From positions 88,901-152,900 of the forward strand of contig NZ_JAEH01000008.1 in NCBI RefSeq assembly GCF_000518805.1: 64,000 bases of DNA. The letters are read 5' to 3'. Numbering within the stretch: the first letter of the stretch is position 1; each line of letters starts with the position of its first letter. Position numbers and translations under genes: made by a program. The notes under the pieces were generated by a model that worked only from the letters and a program-made list of their open reading frames with translations, had not been told where the DNA came from and did no database searches. This DNA is from Shewanella waksmanii ATCC BAA-643 (GTDB lineage Bacteria; Pseudomonadota; Gammaproteobacteria; Enterobacterales; Shewanellaceae). Below, piece after piece: positions 33,719 through 42,876 of this stretch.

Positions 33719-36067
33719 TTAGTAGTTGGTTGGATGAACCTTATCTACACCCATTGAGCGGCCTTCAGCGTGACAGGTCGCACAGCTTTCTGCACCAGTG
33801 TAGGAACCTAGTGGTGCACCAAATACACCGCCATTGGCTTCAACGTGTGGTCCGAAGCTGCTGCTGGTGTGGCAAGATCCACAGGCTGCTGCAATTGGCG
33901 AGTACTCAAGAATATCACTACTACCGCCTTCACCTTGGTTAAGTACCGCAGGTAGGCTGGCAGTGTCTGTCATCATGAGCTGACCTTTCTCGTGACACGA
34001 TGCGCAATCACCGTAGTGTTTAGTAAAGGTAATGTTTTCATTACGGTTACTGTTGACCTTAGTACGCTTATTGGCGTGTAAGGTGTGGATCATCACTTTG
34101 TAATCAAGTGAGTTAGTCAGTCCTACTCGACTGCCTTTGAACGCGCCATCAGCGACAGCGTGCAATGCTTGGCCTTTGTGACAACTTACACAGCTACCAT
34201 CAGTAAGTGATAATGGCTGTTCTTTGCTGTCTGGTGCGTGGCAAGAACCACAAGATGTTCTCGTGTGGAAAGACAGGTCAATGCTATCATCATGGCAGCT
34301 TTGACAGGCTTTTTCTGACGCACTATTGAAGCGAGTTTGTGGTACATCACCATTGCTCGCAAATGCAGCAGCATCAGTGGTGACAGTGGCTAGAATATGC
34401 TCTTGATCACAAGCAACTTTAGCTTCGGTTTCACGTGATGCACACACATTTAAGTGGCTCATCATTGCACCGCTGCTCATCCCAACACCGAGGTTATTGA
34501 TGGTGTATTGGAATCCACCATTTACCGCCTCTACCATAATGTCACCCGTCGCAATCGCTTCAGCGTCTGCCAAGTTGATCATTTTGTGAGTAGCCGTTAG
34601 ATCGCCGCGGGTCATTTTCCAAACGTCCGCAAAGTCATTGTGATGATTCTCTACCACTTGCACGTTCAAGGCACTGATAGCGCTATCTTCATGTGGCGCA
34701 GCACCAGAATCACTTTCAAACTCAACGAATACTGACAAGCTATCGTTGTCCGCATTATAGATGCCATCTTGTACGCTGAAGCTGTACGCATCTTTAGCTG
34801 CGGTAATTGTCAGTTCTTTATTAAGGTGGAACTTGGCTGCACCCATAGGGTTGCTATCATCAGCGTGACATGCTGCACAATCGCCTTGAGTGTATTGCGG
34901 GAACTGCTCAGAGTGGAACAGGCCACGTGCAGTGCCATCCCATTCAGGAGCGGCAAACTTCTCGTGACAGCTTAAACAAGCTTCTTGTCTATGGAAATAG
35001 AAGCTATCGGCTTGTGCAGGCGCGCTTTCGCCTTCAATGTGACAAGACTGACAGGCTTTCGCATCTGCCGGGAAAGTCGCATCGCTATAATCATGTGCTT
35101 TGCCGCCGTAACCAATCATAAAGTAATCGCCTTTATGGATTTGGTGAAGCATAGAACCAAAGTCAATTGTCGCGCCGGTTTCAGGATCGCCTGAGTAAGT
35201 TGTGTGGCACACAACACAGTTTTCTATTTCGATACGCTTGCCGCCGTGAAGCGATAGCTTAGGTGCCCATGCATGTTCGTAGTTGTCATTGTGACAACGG
35301 ATGCAGCTTTCTTGCAAATCAACAAGGCTACGTGTTTCGTCGGCCGTTGCTGCGCGATCAAGTGCCGGTACAAAATCGTAGTGTGTATTAACGAGAGTGG
35401 CATTACTGACTGTGCTAGTCGGTTTTAACTCCAGTGTGACACGATGAGTTAAATGACCGTCGAATTCGGTATTTAGGCCTTCAATTTGCTCATATTCGGT
35501 GAGTGCTTTTGAGAAAGTGTAGCGGTATAAACCGTGATCAAGCACTTCGATACAGTCTGTTTTACAGCTAGTTTCGATGTTAGCTTGAATTTGTGGACCT
35601 TGGTGTTTATCCCAGCCTTCAGGGAGTTCCTGTCCATCAGCTACTGGTGCTGGGTCTTTTACAGTGTTGATGTAACTGGTCCACTGTGATGATTTTACAC
35701 CTTTAAAAATTTCTGCTTCTGGGTCAGTCGAATCATGTCCTGGCAGTGGGCGTTCGCGCTTTTGCAGTGCGTCTAGCTTAGCGATACCGAAACCTAGCGC
35801 ATTAATGTCGCTAAACTCTTCAAGGCCATAAATGGCAACACCATTGGCATTTTCAAGCTGAAAATCGACTGTGACAATACCGTCGGTAATTGTCGCATGC
35901 TCAATAGTGGCATTGATACTTGTGGCTTGCTGAATATCAACGCCGACTGGGCCATTTTCACCATCTTCACCGTCTTGACCATCGCTGCCATTACAACCGA
36001 CAAGTGCCAGTGCACCTGCACCAATAATGGCTTTCATTGCGGTATTAATTGGATACCGTTTCATCAT
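33719..36067 (-). CDS. undA: UndA-type surface undecaheme (11-heme) cytochrome
   Basis: The 782-residue lipoprotein has eleven CxxCH motifs: CIRCH, CVVCH, CQSCH, CLSCH, CAACH, then CQSCH, CGSCH, CVSCH, CASCH, CGSCH, CATCH. The extra heme comes in a tight run of three motifs at the start of the second group, the position of the additional heme in UndA of other Shewanella. Lipobox LVGC gives lipidated Cys25, and a GSDGQDGEDGENGP tether follows. It has CX3C (CKTDC) in domain I and CX10C (CASRETEAKVAC) in domain III. UndA reduces soluble and solid Fe(III) and can substitute for OmcA. It is probably monocistronic, with a CRP/FNR-like site about 290 bases upstream and a terminator downstream. The gene upstream is a 10-heme paralogue. 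Confidence 0.9.
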   Translation of the reverse strand: MMKRYPINTAMKAIIGAGALALVGCNGSDGQDGEDGENGPVGVDIQQATSINATIEHATITDGIVTVDFQLENANGVAIYGLEEFSDINALGFGIAKLDALQKRERPLPGHDSTDPEAEIFKGVKSSQWTSYINTVKDPAPVADGQELPEGWDKHQGPQIQANIETSCKTDCIEVLDHGLYRYTFSKALTEYEQIEGLNTEFDGHLTHRVTLELKPTSTVSNATLVNTHYDFVPALDRAATADETRSLVDLQESCIRCHNDNYEHAWAPKLSLHGGKRIEIENCVVCHTTYSGDPETGATIDFGSMLHQIHKGDYFMIGYGGKAHDYSDATFPADAKACQSCHIEGESAPAQADSFYFHRQEACLSCHEKFAAPEWDGTARGLFHSEQFPQYTQGDCAACHADDSNPMGAAKFHLNKELTITAAKDAYSFSVQDGIYNADNDSLSVFVEFESDSGAAPHEDSAISALNVQVVENHHNDFADVWKMTRGDLTATHKMINLADAEAIATGDIMVEAVNGGFQYTINNLGVGMSSGAMMSHLNVCASRETEAKVACDQEHILATVTTDAAAFASNGDVPQTRFNSASEKACQSCHDDSIDLSFHTRTSCGSCHAPDSKEQPLSLTDGSCVSCHKGQALHAVADGAFKGSRVGLTNSLDYKVMIHTLHANKRTKVNSNRNENITFTKHYGDCASCHEKGQLMMTDTASLPAVLNQGEGGSSDILEYSPIAAACGSCHTSSSFGPHVEANGGVFGAPLGSYTGAESCATCHAEGRSMGVDKVHPTNY

Positions 36068-36503
36068 TTTTCCCCTGCATGAGAATTTTTATGAGTTATG
36101 TTTTTCAGCAGTACCAAATCACCATATTGCTGATTCTCAACTGCTTTCCACCGTGATTCTACTGAATTTATTCAATCTTCTAAGCGATGGAGCAGAATTA
36201 TGTGAACTAGTTAAAACGCGCTGAACTAGAGTTGTTAACTCATGTGAAAATCAATATAAAACAATGTCTAACTGATTCTGTGTGGCAGTTTTTGATTGAG
36301 TGGTGGCAAAGTCTTAATTGAGTCTTAAATAAATGAGATAGATTGATGTTCTTACTGATGTAGATCAATTAATTTGTCTATATCAAAAGAGGTATTACGC
36401 ACAAATACTTAACAAGTGGGTAGGTAGCGTTAAGGTATTGTGATGGGAAACAGCATGAAGGTGGGGTGAATGTTTACCCATTAGTCACAATATGCGGGGA
36501 TGA
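36068..36503. other. undA upstream regulatory region
   Basis: About 430 bases between the terminator of the upstream cytochrome gene and undA. It is A/T-rich, with a strong CRP/FNR-like palindrome at 36355-36368. No gene is apparent. Confidence 0.55.
36355..36368. promoter_or_regulatory. CRP/FNR-type site upstream of undA
   Basis: CTGATGTAGATCAA matches TTGAT-N4-ATCAA at nine of ten fixed positions, and its TGATGTAGATCA core matches the inner part of the CRP consensus at eleven of twelve. It is about 290 bases upstream of the undA start. Confidence 0.6.
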
Positions 36504-36530
36504 AAAAGGGAGACAACGTCTCCCCCCTTT
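36504..36530 (-). terminator. terminator after the decaheme paralogue of undA
   Basis: On the minus strand GGGAGAC-GTT-GTCTCCC is followed by TTTTT. It lies 34 bases past the stop at 36564. Confidence 0.85.
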
Positions 36531-36563
36531 ATTTAGCTTATATTGGACTCGCTGATGTGGCGC

Positions 36564-38738
36564 TTACCAGTCAACTGGATGAACAGCATCGACACCATTG
36601 GTTTTACCCTCTGCATGACATGTTGCACAGCTCTCACTACCCGGTACATAGGTCCCGCGAGTGTCGCTGGCCGCGCCGCCATTAGCTCGAATGTGTGAGA
36701 TTAGTGAGTCTTGCTCACCGTGACAACTGACACACGTTGAGGCGATTGGTGAGATTTCCGTTTCATTGCCAGCGTCGTCTATGGTCAATGTGGCAGGCAT
36801 CATCTCTAAACCAGCCATCGTGAGCTGACCTTTGTCGTGACAAACGGCGCAATTACCATAGTGTTCAGGGAAAGTGACGACCTTAGAAGGTGATTCACCA
36901 TTTTGCTTAGAACGTTTATTGGCATGGTGCGCGTGAATACGCACTTTAAAATCAATATGATCTAACGCAGTTTGGTTATCCTTATAAGTCGGGTTGTGAC
37001 ACATTTGACACTCGCCTTCAAAGTTGGTGTAACTGCCGCTGTGTTTGAAATCGATGCCAAATTTGCCGATAAATTTATCATCATGGCAGTTAGCACAGGT
37101 TTCGTTGCTAACAGGCTGACGCCGCGCCATCACATCCTCATCACCGTTTAGGTTAAAGGCAACCAATTCACCAGTAATTACTGACGGGTTGATTGACTCA
37201 TCACTACCGGTACCACAAGCCACTGCAGCTAACGTGTCTCGGTCTACACAGATATGAGTTGTCACTACCCCTGTTGCTGATTGCATTGTGTCAGGAGTTA
37301 ATGTGGTTGCTTCACTGTAGTTGTAAGTGCCATCACTGCCCGATACTGGGGTGATTTCATTTAACTTGTAGTTCTGCTTACCGGCGGTAAAGTCAATATC
37401 GTTGCCAAATCCGAAGTAAATATTGCTGTAGGCGATACGCGCGTCAGCGTCGGGGCTCATCACTGCGCCAGTCACACTTGAATCACTAAACTGCACACTA
37501 AAGTTAAGCATGCCAGAAGACAAAGACACAGAGCCCGGTACCAGGCTTGCAGCATACTGCGCTTTGACATTGTCTTTGGCGACGGCATCGGTCATATGAT
37601 GTGCAGCACCGGCTTCACCTTGTTCGGCATGACATGTGCCGCAAGAAACACCCGCATCGATATATTTATCGTGCATGTCATCTTTAATTTGGCCCGCATC
37701 GGTTGAATCTGAATGACACGATCCACATGCTAGCGCACGGTGATGCTTAAAGTTAAATGCATCAGCGGGTGAGGTTTCACCTTCCATATGACAAGTTCGA
37801 CAATCATACATATCAGCTGGGAAGGTGACAGCGCTATAGTCGTGAACACTGCCGCCATAGCCTACCATTAGATAATCGGCTTTATGGATTTTATGCACCA
37901 TGTAACCCATATCGATTGGCGCGCCCGTTTCTGGATCGCCAGCATAGCTTGTATGACAAACCTGACAGTTCTCTAATGCAAAGCGTTTTGAACCATGAAG
38001 AATTAGCTTGGGCGCCCATGCATGACCATAGTCGTCACTGTGGCAGCGCAGACACGAATCTTCCAAAAACTCCACGGTGCGAGTATCAGTACCCGAAACC
38101 ATCTCGCCAGATGACGGTAGAAAATCATAGTGAGCATTAACTAACTTATTAATATCACCGTCGGCACGTAGCTCCATCGACACCCTGTGGGTTAAGGTTT
38201 CGTCATAGGCTAAATCTAAATCACCTACTGCCTCGATTTCATTGAGGTTTAGCTGGAAGGTATAGCGGTAGCTGCCAGCATCAATTTTTTCAACACATTC
38301 TTGTTTGCAAGAGGTTTCTATTGAAGGCTGAATCTGTGGTCCGGCCATATCTTCATAGCCAGCAGGAATATCTTCTGTAACAGGTTCTACCATACGATTA
38401 ATATAGCTCACCCACTGCGGGGTTTTATACCCTTTACCTTCTTGGGGAAGTAGCTTAGCAATGCCCAGACCTAAGGTGTCGACACCTGCGTATGTATCGA
38501 AATCTGTTATCGCGACGCCATTGGCATTTTCAACGTTAAAGTCAACGGAAATTACCCCGTCGCTAATATCTACCGCGGTGATGGTAGATCTTAATTCGTT
38601 GGCTTGGGAGACAGAAAAGCCCACTTCGCCATCTTGGCCATCTTCGCCGTCTTTACCGTCGCTGCCGCAACCAAATAGCAGTGCAGAGCAGGTCAAGGCC
38701 AAGAGGCTATGTGTTAAACCTTTTCTTTGTAGTTCCAT
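36564..38738 (-). CDS. OmcA/MtrC-family surface decaheme cytochrome, undA paralogue
   Basis: The 724-residue lipoprotein (lipobox LFGC, lipidated Cys24, GSDGKDGEDGQDGE tether) has ten CxxCH motifs: CLRCH, CQVCH, CRTCH, CGSCH, CGTCH, CANCH, CQMCH, CAVCH, CVSCH, CATCH. It is clearly related to the neighbouring undA: both share IETSCK..C.E, HAWAPKL, GYGG..HDYS, HHANKR/LHANKR, ESCATCHAEG and GVD.VHP. It lacks the extra heme and the third motif of the UndA run. CX3C (CKQEC) and CX10C (CVDRDTLAAVAC) pairs match undA. It starts 73 bases after mtrF, so it may be the fourth gene of the mtrDEF operon. It is either a decaheme derived from UndA or the ancestral form. Confidence 0.9.
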   Translation of the reverse strand: MELQRKGLTHSLLALTCSALLFGCGSDGKDGEDGQDGEVGFSVSQANELRSTITAVDISDGVISVDFNVENANGVAITDFDTYAGVDTLGLGIAKLLPQEGKGYKTPQWVSYINRMVEPVTEDIPAGYEDMAGPQIQPSIETSCKQECVEKIDAGSYRYTFQLNLNEIEAVGDLDLAYDETLTHRVSMELRADGDINKLVNAHYDFLPSSGEMVSGTDTRTVEFLEDSCLRCHSDDYGHAWAPKLILHGSKRFALENCQVCHTSYAGDPETGAPIDMGYMVHKIHKADYLMVGYGGSVHDYSAVTFPADMYDCRTCHMEGETSPADAFNFKHHRALACGSCHSDSTDAGQIKDDMHDKYIDAGVSCGTCHAEQGEAGAAHHMTDAVAKDNVKAQYAASLVPGSVSLSSGMLNFSVQFSDSSVTGAVMSPDADARIAYSNIYFGFGNDIDFTAGKQNYKLNEITPVSGSDGTYNYSEATTLTPDTMQSATGVVTTHICVDRDTLAAVACGTGSDESINPSVITGELVAFNLNGDEDVMARRQPVSNETCANCHDDKFIGKFGIDFKHSGSYTNFEGECQMCHNPTYKDNQTALDHIDFKVRIHAHHANKRSKQNGESPSKVVTFPEHYGNCAVCHDKGQLTMAGLEMMPATLTIDDAGNETEISPIASTCVSCHGEQDSLISHIRANGGAASDTRGTYVPGSESCATCHAEGKTNGVDAVHPVDW

Positions 38739-38777
38739 AATTTGCGTTCCATATTTTCTTTATATTGCTATTAGTTT

Positions 38778-38803
38778 GGCCTCGAGTTACTCACCTCGAG
38801 GCC
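38778..38803. terminator. perfect hairpin between mtrF and the next cytochrome gene
   Basis: GGCCTCGAG (38778-38786) pairs perfectly with CTCGAGGCC (38795-38803) across an 8-base loop. In the direction of transcription (minus) it is followed by AAACTAATAG rather than a T-tract, so it is more likely an mRNA-processing or stabilising hairpin than a strong terminator. Confidence 0.5.
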
Positions 38804-38811
38804 TTTGACGG

Positions 38812-40746
38812 TTAGTTGATGGCATGCACCTCTAGCACATCAATACTTGCCCCTTTGCCGTGACAGGTAGCACAGGATTCGGTGCCTGCTGTGGCATCTT
38901 CATAAGTGCCCATAAACACGCCGCCTTGTTGGGTCATATGTCCTTTAGCGCTATCACTATTGTGACAGTCACTACAGATAGCGGTAGTCGCGCTGGTATA
39001 GGTGCCATCGTCCAGTGACAGCGGTGGAACACCACCGTATAAGGGCAGTGCAACGGTTAAGTCACCGGCTGCATCTTCTGCATGACATTGGGCGCAGTTG
39101 GCGATATTGCCGGGGTAGTTGATGGACTCGTACCCTTCGCGCTGACCGTTATGAATGCTATGAATCATATGCTTATAGTCGGCGGTAGCAATCGACGGGT
39201 TAGCCGCTTGCGCATCGGCGGTCATGTTAGGGTTGTGACATAGCTGACATTGCTGAGCTAAATCGTTGCGAGAGCCGTGGTAATTTAGCGCTTGGTCACC
39301 ATGACAACTGCCACAGGTTTCATTTGTGACCACGCTACGGCGGCCCATGTCTGCTATTGCGTCGCTTGCAAAGAATTGGGTTGATGACTTGATATTGACT
39401 TGGGCATAACTGTCATCGTCGCAATCTCCTAGCTGACCATCGGCGGCACAGACTTTACCTTGTATCGCCAGTGTACCGGTATCGGTTTCAGTACCAGCGG
39501 GAACAGTTAACCCTGCGATAGAGTAGCTGTAGTCGCCATTACTGCCACCGTTTGGCGTTATTTCGGTCAACTTGATAGAAGGGGCAGAGCGGGTTGCATA
39601 GTCAAAGCTGTTACCCCAGTTAGCATAAACTCGCAAATCATTGACAAATGCTAGTTCATCCGCGCTTGCGTTATAGTTTTCACCAGTAACAGGGTTGCTT
39701 AGCCTAATAGTGAAGTTGACTGTATCATTGGCAAGGGCTGCCTGAGTGATGGTTGCGCTAAACTGTGCCAATGCCTCGTCATTACCGCCATCATTGTGGG
39801 CGCTCATCGTCCAATCTGAATTATGACATGCCACACAGTTGCTGTTGTCGGCTTGGGCTGGGTGGCCTTCACCGGCAGGGAAGTTAATGTCGGTATGACA
39901 AGAACCACACGCTTCCATGGTAGGCACTCGCGCCCAGTTGAGGTGCTCTGTCAGTGTTTCATCTTCCGCATGACAGGTTTGACAGTCAGCCAATGAGCCC
40001 GGATATCCCACCAAATGTTTGCTGTGGACCATTTGCGGGAAAATATTGTCATTATTACTCACGCGGCCTTCGGTATGGCATGTAACACAAGTTTCAATTT
40101 CATTGTACTTGCTGCCGTGGAAAGCCAAGTCGTTATGGCAGGTATTACAGGTCTCTATGGTCACGATATTTCGGGTATAAGCCACTTCGCCACTATCTTG
40201 CCAATCGTAATGCTGATTGGTGGTCGGTAGGGGCGTACCGTCCGGTAAACTATCACCGCCGACTTTTATCACCACACGTTGCGTGGCACCAGCCATGTAA
40301 CTCACCTCATTCATACCATCAAAAGCGGCGCTGAAAGTGTAGCTATAACGACCATTTCTATGGTCGGTAAATTCACCTGGGCAGTCCGGTGAGCATGATT
40401 CAGAGGTAAAGTACTGCCATTGGCTACTATTACCGGCATTGGTGTAACCCTGTGGTAGCAGTTGAGTGGCGATATATGTACTACTGGCAATGCCCACTAC
40501 AGGTTCATCGTCTTGGTTAGTTACACGGTAATTGACCGTTGCGACACCGGCATTGAGTTGTACTTCGTTAACTTCAACAATTAGCTGCTCGATTTCGCTC
40601 GCTGGCGGCCCACCAGGTTCGCCAGGATTACCGGGTTCGCCATCATCACCGCCACATGCACTGAGCAATGCTGCAACACACCATGGCAGATAACGTCGTA
40701 GAGTATGACTCGTGGTTGATTTCATGTTGTCTTCCTTGGAATTCAT
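38812..40746 (-). CDS. mtrF: MtrF, surface decaheme lipoprotein cytochrome
   Basis: MtrF is the MtrC-like terminal cytochrome of the MtrDEF module. It has ten CxxCH motifs (CNTCH, CVTCH, CQTCH, CGSCH, CVACH, CGSCH, CQLCH, CAQCH, CSDCH, CATCH), lipobox LSAC and a GEPGNPGEPGGPP tether. CX3C (CSPDC) in domain I and CX8C (CAADGQLGDC) in domain III fit MtrF. Length is 644 residues from the ATG at 40746. An internal ATG at 40725 has the better site (AAGGAAG) and gives 637 residues with the lipidated Cys at 24; either is possible. It follows mtrE by 15 bases in the mtrDEF operon. Confidence 0.94.
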   Translation of the reverse strand: MNSKEDNMKSTTSHTLRRYLPWCVAALLSACGGDDGEPGNPGEPGGPPASEIEQLIVEVNEVQLNAGVATVNYRVTNQDDEPVVGIASSTYIATQLLPQGYTNAGNSSQWQYFTSESCSPDCPGEFTDHRNGRYSYTFSAAFDGMNEVSYMAGATQRVVIKVGGDSLPDGTPLPTTNQHYDWQDSGEVAYTRNIVTIETCNTCHNDLAFHGSKYNEIETCVTCHTEGRVSNNDNIFPQMVHSKHLVGYPGSLADCQTCHAEDETLTEHLNWARVPTMEACGSCHTDINFPAGEGHPAQADNSNCVACHNSDWTMSAHNDGGNDEALAQFSATITQAALANDTVNFTIRLSNPVTGENYNASADELAFVNDLRVYANWGNSFDYATRSAPSIKLTEITPNGGSNGDYSYSIAGLTVPAGTETDTGTLAIQGKVCAADGQLGDCDDDSYAQVNIKSSTQFFASDAIADMGRRSVVTNETCGSCHGDQALNYHGSRNDLAQQCQLCHNPNMTADAQAANPSIATADYKHMIHSIHNGQREGYESINYPGNIANCAQCHAEDAAGDLTVALPLYGGVPPLSLDDGTYTSATTAICSDCHNSDSAKGHMTQQGGVFMGTYEDATAGTESCATCHGKGASIDVLEVHAIN

Positions 40747-40761
40747 CTGTTATACCTCGCT

Positions 40762-42861
40762 CTACAGCTGATAGCTCAGGGTTAACCCGAAATAGTGAGC
40801 ACTATAGTCATGACCTAGGTCGCCAAATGTCAGTACATTGGGGATGGCATCTGGCGCTAAGTTAGCGTTTTGCCAGTCAGCGTCTTGATATTGCTCGAAA
40901 ATCCAGTCAAACCTTAGACCAAACTTGTCTGAAAATTGATAGTCAGCGTAAGCGTTTACGTTATGACGTTTAGCGTAATGATCTTGATAAGGTGTTGAAA
41001 TTCCTTGCGTGACTTCAGTATCGCTTTTACCGTCACTAAAGCTGTAATCCAAACCTAAGGCGAGTTGCTTATCGAGTAAGTTGCTATAGGCCATACCAGC
41101 CCCTAGCACTGTTGATTCATCCGAAATGGTGGCGAACCAATTTGGGGAAACAAAGTTGCTGGTACCCGCTTGATCACTGTCACGCCAATCTTGGTTAACA
41201 AACGCATTAAAAGTGAGATCATCATTGGCTTGGTAGTGCATTGATACGTCATAACCCAAGCTATCCACTTTCGTTAAACCAATTAACGTGTCGTCATAGT
41301 CGTCTTGCGCGCCATGAATGTTGGCGCTTGCTGAAAATGCACTTTCAGAGGCAAAACTGGCAAACAGTGCATAGTAGGCATGCTGGCGATCAGCTAAGTA
41401 GGTTTTTCTAGCTAATGGGTGGCTAGGGTTATCTGTGGTGTCTACCGGCACATAGGCGCCGCCACTTCTATCGGCAGCTTTGGCTTTTAACCATAACTTC
41501 CATTGCGGATTAATGTTGTAGTTGAGCTTAGCGTCAATGATTGATTCGTTGAGCTTGTTGCGGTCTAAGTCGCTATAAGTATTGTGGTCATAGCGGTAGT
41601 CAACATCTAAATAGACGGCACGACTAAAGCGATACTTGGCGCCTAAATTCGCTTGCTGGCGAGTTCGATCATAGTCCAAGTTGGTTGCATAGCCGCTGAA
41701 GTAGCTATCGGTCACCACCTGCGGGTAGCTAGCTGTTTGAGTTTTATTATCACGGTCCCGGTAGTCGTAACTTGCACGAATATTAAACTCGTTGGTAATG
41801 CGCCCAGTATATTTGAGCTTCATCTCAATCATGTCGACCTGACCATCGAGTGATGCTTGTGGCAGCTCCGGAGTCGGGCCATTGATGGTAGCGGGTAAAA
41901 ACTGTTGATCTTGAGTAAAACGGCTAAAGCCAACATGCATAAGCATTTGATTGCTGCCGGATCTAAATTGGGTATTCCCCGCGATTCGATAAGCTTTATT
42001 GTCAGGTGCAACCGCACTTTGGCCGCTATATGCCGCACCAAATGTGGGAGAAAAGGCATTTTGCCAGCTTAAAGCTTGGTGATCATTTTTATATTGGCTG
42101 ACTTGGGTGTTTATGCCTGCAAGCCATCCATCACCATTAAAATAGAGCTTAGCACCTAAGGTATCGCTGCTATCGTCTATTGGTTGTGCCAGCATGGCAC
42201 TGTTGGTCAACATGTTGCCGCTAAACTTGCGCTTTCCTGAGCGTTGCTCGTATTGGTAATCGATGTCGGCTTTATAAAAGCTACCCTGATAATTTGCAGC
42301 TAAGTTAAACCGATCGCGTTTAGTGCCCAGTTCGACCGGTTTTAAGCTGGCATCGAGCTCAGTCATTTGTCCGGTTGTCGCGCCCGTTTGCCAATTATCG
42401 GGCAAATTGAGCGACCCAGAATACGGTGTTAGCGCACGGTTGGTGTCGTAGTTGGCTAACCCACGATAACCCAACGCGATGTTATATTGACCTGGGCGGC
42501 CGGTTGAGACTGATGCGGAACCGGTATCGTAGCCCAACTTATCTGCTTCAAAGTCAGTTCGGTAGCCGCTTTCGCTGATATAGCTGCCGTCGGCTTGTAC
42601 AAAGCCGGTTACGCCATCTTGATCTGTTCCGGTGGTATTAGCAAAGTGTGGATCAGAGCCGTCATTGGATGCAATGCCTGCCCCAACACTGCCGGTAAGA
42701 CCCGGTTCAACAACACAGCGCTTACACTCCCATTTGTCTAGCTTGACTTTATCTCGCTTAGCATTGGCCAAACCATAACCTTCAGCAAAGGCTGGCGACA
42801 TGCTTGCAGAGATTGCCATGGCGATTAAGCTAAGCGACATGGGTAAATTAATCCTTTTCAT
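40762..42861 (-). CDS. mtrE: MtrE, outer-membrane beta-barrel (MtrB paralogue)
   Basis: MtrE is the barrel partner of MtrD and MtrF. From the ATG at 42861 (GGGAG eight bases upstream; a GTG at 42870 is less likely) it is 699 residues. The signal peptide ends near PAFA. The mature N-terminus EGYGLANAKRDKVKLDKWE is followed by CKRC (Cys46 and Cys49), the same signature as MtrB. The protein ends in GLTLSYQL, a beta-signal. It overlaps the ribosome site region downstream of mtrD by a six-base gap, so the three genes are translated together. Confidence 0.95.
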   Translation of the reverse strand: MKRINLPMSLSLIAMAISASMSPAFAEGYGLANAKRDKVKLDKWECKRCVVEPGLTGSVGAGIASNDGSDPHFANTTGTDQDGVTGFVQADGSYISESGYRTDFEADKLGYDTGSASVSTGRPGQYNIALGYRGLANYDTNRALTPYSGSLNLPDNWQTGATTGQMTELDASLKPVELGTKRDRFNLAANYQGSFYKADIDYQYEQRSGKRKFSGNMLTNSAMLAQPIDDSSDTLGAKLYFNGDGWLAGINTQVSQYKNDHQALSWQNAFSPTFGAAYSGQSAVAPDNKAYRIAGNTQFRSGSNQMLMHVGFSRFTQDQQFLPATINGPTPELPQASLDGQVDMIEMKLKYTGRITNEFNIRASYDYRDRDNKTQTASYPQVVTDSYFSGYATNLDYDRTRQQANLGAKYRFSRAVYLDVDYRYDHNTYSDLDRNKLNESIIDAKLNYNINPQWKLWLKAKAADRSGGAYVPVDTTDNPSHPLARKTYLADRQHAYYALFASFASESAFSASANIHGAQDDYDDTLIGLTKVDSLGYDVSMHYQANDDLTFNAFVNQDWRDSDQAGTSNFVSPNWFATISDESTVLGAGMAYSNLLDKQLALGLDYSFSDGKSDTEVTQGISTPYQDHYAKRHNVNAYADYQFSDKFGLRFDWIFEQYQDADWQNANLAPDAIPNVLTFGDLGHDYSAHYFGLTLSYQL

Positions 42862-42876
42862 CTTAGACACTCCCTT

